Below, one piece after another: positions 61,749 to 64,000 of a stretch of DNA of 64,000 bases. Origin of the DNA: Nocardiopsis coralli. Lineage in GTDB: Bacteria; Actinomycetota; Actinomycetes; Streptosporangiales; Streptosporangiaceae. The position numbers and the translations under genes are program-made. The notes under the pieces were generated by a model. The model saw only the letters and a list, made by a program, of their open reading frames with translations, searched no databases and was not told the origin of the DNA. The stretch spans positions 1 to 64,000 of the forward strand of contig NZ_JADBGI010000031.1 of assembly GCF_014892575.1 (NCBI RefSeq). Direction: 5' to 3'. Numbering within the stretch: position 1 is the stretch's first letter; every line of letters begins with the position of its first letter.

Positions 61749-62501
61749 GTGGGCACCACACGCACGAGCATCGAAAAGACGTTGGACCTGCTCTGGGCCG
61801 GGCTCGGCCAACCCAAGCGCGGCCCCCGGCACCAGCTGACGGTGGAGCGTGTGGTCGGGGCCGCGATGGACGCCGTCGAGGCCGACGGGGTGGAGGCGCT
61901 GTCCATGCGCAAGGTCGCCGCGCGGCTGGGCGTGGGCGCCGCGACCCTGTACACCTACGTTCCGGACCGGTCCGCGCTGCTGGCGCTCATGGTCGAGGAG
62001 ATGATCGGGCAGGCGCCGCTGCCGCACACCCGCCCCGGCACCTGGCGGGAGAAGGTCGAGACCTGGGCGCGCGAGGATCTGGAGTCGTTCCGGGCGCACC
62101 CTTGGCTGGTCGAGGTGACCGGGGGTGCCTACATCGGTCCCAACGGGTTCGCCTGGACGGACTCGGCGATCCGGGTCTTCGACGGCACGGGGCTCAGCGC
62201 GGAGGAGGCGATGGCGGCCGTGGATGCCGTCGACGGGCTGGTGCGGGGGCACGTGGCCAAGGTGGTGGCGGACGACCGGGCCGCGCGCTGGACCGACCCC
62301 GAGGGGCGCTCGTTCGCGACGGTCCAGGAGAGTTACCTGACTACGTACCGGATCGAGCCGGGGCGGTTCCCGGCCGTGGAACGGTTGGCCGATCCGCTGG
62401 GACCGGTCGAGGCCTTCGAGCGGGCGCTGGGGTGGCTGCTGGACGGGGTGGAGCAGCGGATCGCCGAGTGCGGAACCGGTGGGACAGACGGGGCTCGGTA
62501 G
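61749..62501 (+). CDS. TetR family regulator with TetR_C-like ligand domain
   Basis: A 250-residue regulator. The N-terminus has an extra TTRTSIEKTLDLLWAGLGQ segment typical of the TetR/AcrR group with a long lead, then LTVERVVGAAMDAVEADGVEALSMRKVAARLGVGAATLYTYV as DNA-binding domain. The C-terminal part resembles TetR_C domains. The GTG start has GGAAGGAAA upstream. It probably represses the divergent fusion gene and itself through the inverted repeat. Confidence 0.9.
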   Translation: MGTTRTSIEKTLDLLWAGLGQPKRGPRHQLTVERVVGAAMDAVEADGVEALSMRKVAARLGVGAATLYTYVPDRSALLALMVEEMIGQAPLPHTRPGTWREKVETWAREDLESFRAHPWLVEVTGGAYIGPNGFAWTDSAIRVFDGTGLSAEEAMAAVDAVDGLVRGHVAKVVADDRAARWTDPEGRSFATVQESYLTTYRIEPGRFPAVERLADPLGPVEAFERALGWLLDGVEQRIAECGTGGTDGAR

Positions 62502-62845
62502 AGCCTGTGCGGGGCGGCCTGTGGGCGCTGGTGGTTGGTAGAGCCGGTATTCGGCGGGTCCCCCCAGGTTCGCGCGGCGTCGGCTGAGGAACCCGAGGGA
62601 ACCTGAGATGACAGGGAACGTGCCCGTCGGCCGCCGTCGCGCGCGAAACGGAACCCTGCGCGTGCCGAACCTTCCTTGGGCCTCTCCCCGCACGTACCTC
62701 GGGTCCCACACCCGGGTACCTCGGCCGTCCGTGGTCATCGCCCGCCCCGGCTGCCCGCCCCGACACCATCCCCGCGTGCGCGGGGAGCATGTGCGAGTCC
62801 GTGACCTACTTCCGTGACCCATTGGGTCGGTCAGCTCGGGGCCGG
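62502..62845. other. gap with a lone CRISPR-like repeat
   Basis: About 340 bases without a supportable gene. On the minus strand, 62762-62790 matches the array 4 type of CRISPR repeat over about 24 bases (ATGCTCCCCGCGCACGCGGG then GATGG). No leader or second repeat is present. Confidence 0.55.
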
Positions 62846-63082
62846 TCAGCGCACCCAGACCTGCCAGGCCGAACCGTTCGGCTCACACTTGAACTCGGTG
62901 TAGTCGTGGTTGTTGTCCTCCTCGTGAACGTAAGAGTGCCCCTCACTCATGCACTGGTCGTAGTCGCCGAACCCGCCCGCCAGGTGCCAGTCCGCGGCGG
63001 ACGCGGGGCTCGCCGCGAACGGCAGGGCCAGGGCGGCGGCCCCGACGGCGAGTCCACCGGCGATGCGCTGGGTCCAGGTCAT
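62846..63082 (-). CDS. small secreted two-cysteine protein, copy 1
   Basis: A 78-residue protein with a signal peptide (MTWTQRIAGGLAVGAAALAL, cut near ASPASAAD). The mature part has about 49 residues with two cysteines (QCMSEG and FKCEP) that likely form one disulfide, and Asp/Asn/Tyr-rich stretches ending in WQVWVR. It matches no family I know. GGAGGAAGCAC precedes the ATG. It is the paralog of the gene at 63192, and the ribosome site and leader are duplicated too. Confidence 0.8.
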   Translation of the reverse strand: MTWTQRIAGGLAVGAAALALPFAASPASAADWHLAGGFGDYDQCMSEGHSYVHEEDNNHDYTEFKCEPNGSAWQVWVR

Positions 63083-63191
63083 GTGCTTCCTCCATTACGT
63101 GGGTTTCCGGGATCGGCCCGGTCGTGAACTTCTCGCTCGGTAGAACGCCCCGAGGCGTTGCCGGTCGCAGGGGTCATGTGTGTGCTGGGGG

Positions 63192-63428
63192 TCAGCGCAC
63201 GTACAGGTTCCAGAACCGGTCGCCCTTCTCGCACTTGAACTCGGTGTAGTCGTGCAGGTCGCCGTTGTTGTTGATGTAGTCCTCGCCCTCGTCCATGCAG
63301 GTGGCGTGGCTGTTCCAGCCGCTGTCGAGTACCCAGTCGGATGCGGCCGCGGGGCTCGCCGCGAAGGGCAGGGCCATGGCCGCGGCCCCGACGGCGAATC
63401 CACCGGCGATGCGCTGGGTCCAGGTCAT
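63192..63428 (-). CDS. small secreted two-cysteine protein, copy 2
   Basis: A 78-residue paralog of the preceding gene: signal MTWTQRIAGGFAVGAAAMAL, then TCMDEGEDYINNNGDLHDYT and EFKCEKGDRFWNLYVR. The first 25 residues are nearly identical in DNA; the mature parts have diverged while keeping both cysteines and the DYTEFKCE core. This fits selection on the exported part. The frame is open to 63482, but the ATG at 63428 has GGAGGAAGCAC. Confidence 0.8.
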   Translation of the reverse strand: MTWTQRIAGGFAVGAAAMALPFAASPAAASDWVLDSGWNSHATCMDEGEDYINNNGDLHDYTEFKCEKGDRFWNLYVR

Positions 63429-63600
63429 GTGCTTCCTCCAATACGTGGTTTCCATCGGGCTCTCCCCGTCCCCATTTCTCACGGGGAGAGGTGGTGGCGG
63501 CCGACCGTGGGTCCCGATCCCGCTGGGGTGGGCTCATCAGGGCCGGCCGGGTCTGTGTTCCGGTCAGGTCTGTGTTCCTGCCGGGGCGGCCCCGGCGGAC

Positions 63601-64000
63601 CTACACCCCGTCACCCGCGACGGTCGACTCGACCCAGTCGGCGTGCGTGACCCCGTCGGTGAGCACCATCGGCCCGACACACTGCGGGTTCTCCTCGAAG
63701 TCACCGTCGCGGCTGACCACACCGACCAGCTCCCAGTCGCCCTCCTCGCCGCGCACGATCGGCCCGCCCGAGTCGGACATGCAGAGCTGAGCCTCCTCGG
63801 TGGGGTGCTCCGAGCACTGGTCGCTCTCCGGATCCATCTCCGCACACCGGTCCGCGGGCACGATTTCGGAATCGAGCTGCTGGAGCGTCGCGGGCTTGTC
63901 CGCCTCGCCGATCTCGTCGACCATGCCCCAGCCCATCGCCCGAACGGCATCGCCCGGCTCGGCGCGCTCCGCGGCGAGCTCGATCGGCTCCTCCTCCACG
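63601..64000 (-). CDS. trypsin-like serine protease, C-terminal part (cut by window edge)
   Basis: At least 132 residues of a chymotrypsin-fold (S1) protease. The substrate-pocket motif is CMSDSGGP, containing the nucleophile serine; the usual GDSGGP is changed to SDSGGP. Strands WELVGVVSRDGDF and CVGPMVLTDGVTHADWV follow, as in secreted actinobacterial trypsins. Cysteines in DRCAEM, QCSEHP, LCMSD and QCVGP could pair. The start and the catalytic His and Asp lie beyond 64000. Confidence 0.8.
   Translation of the reverse strand, partial: VEEEPIELAAERAEPGDAVRAMGWGMVDEIGEADKPATLQQLDSEIVPADRCAEMDPESDQCSEHPTEEAQLCMSDSGGPIVRGEEGDWELVGVVSRDGDFEENPQCVGPMVLTDGVTHADWVESTVAGDGV

Noticed and set aside
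61599..62822. N-terminal extension of the CPBP fusion gene up to 62822
   Set aside because: The added 408 codons are Arg/Pro-rich, cover the TetR gene on the other strand and cross the operator; the ATG at 61598 fits the domain start.

Overview
The window is very GC-rich. Its genes use GTG and TTG starts, sit in short operons with overlapping ATGA junctions, and include PknB-type kinases, PucR, TetR, GntR and LysR regulators, lipoproteins and type I-E CRISPR repeats. This points to a filamentous or spore-forming actinomycete; a Nocardiopsis-like genus is my best guess, but no rRNA or marker gene is present to prove it. I saw no tRNA, rRNA, intact insertion sequence, integrase or replication origin.

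Layout. (1) 1-4.6 kb: a small unknown protein, a Gfo/Idh/MocA oxidoreductase and an AI-2E-type permease. (2) 4.6-10.4 kb: a membrane Ser/Thr kinase with 13 WD40 repeats, facing an ascorbate-type PTS cluster (HPr, fused IIA-IIB, IIC). (3) 10.6-14.4 kb: the remnant of a second osmolyte-binding protein gene, an amidohydrolase, an SGNH esterase and a PucR regulator. (4) 14.4-20.8 kb: an M24 hydrolase of the DddP type with a complete OpuB/ProU-like ABC transporter, next to a divergent PucR regulator; this is a candidate betaine or sulfonium uptake-and-cleavage system. (5) 21-28 kb: a secreted repeat protein, a PNPOx-like protein, a lone EACC1-like protein, a voltage-gated cation channel with an acidic filter, a pentapeptide-repeat membrane protein and a TetR/membrane-protein pair. 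(6) 28.6-32 kb: a kinase-WD40 protein with degenerate catalytic motifs and about 250 residues inserted between DFG and APE. (7) 32-36 kb: two tandem small paralogs preceded by decayed coding tails, a methyltransferase, and a short GntR with a decayed partial copy beside it.

(8) 36-39.3 kb: three type I-E arrays, each with a copy of the same leader, and a SLOG-like gene between arrays 1 and 2. There are no cas genes. A fourth array of the same family lies at 58.4 kb. (9) 39.4-45.7 kb: a GlpP-family antiterminator, then a promoter and an RNA leader with mutually exclusive antiterminator and U-tract terminator stems, then an MFS transporter, SDR, FAD oxidase and FGGY kinase. The gene set matches the uncharacterised E. 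coli ygcP-ygcS-ygcW-ygcU-ygcE set. (10) 45.9-48.3 kb: a zinc alcohol dehydrogenase with its GAF-type regulator.

(11) 48.4-58.1 kb: a complete hexarate catabolic locus. A tripartite tricarboxylate-type transporter brings substrate in. Talarate/galactarate dehydratase and glucarate dehydratase make 5-keto-4-deoxyglucarate. KdgD and a semialdehyde dehydrogenase then give 2-oxoglutarate. A LysR gene sits between two mirrored, near-identical promoter/operator sequences that drive the two halves. (12) 58.9-64 kb: a GyrI-like protein, a CPBP protease-like/TIM-barrel fusion divergent from a TetR gene across a long perfect inverted repeat, two duplicated small secreted proteins, and the C-terminal part of a trypsin-like protease cut by the window edge.
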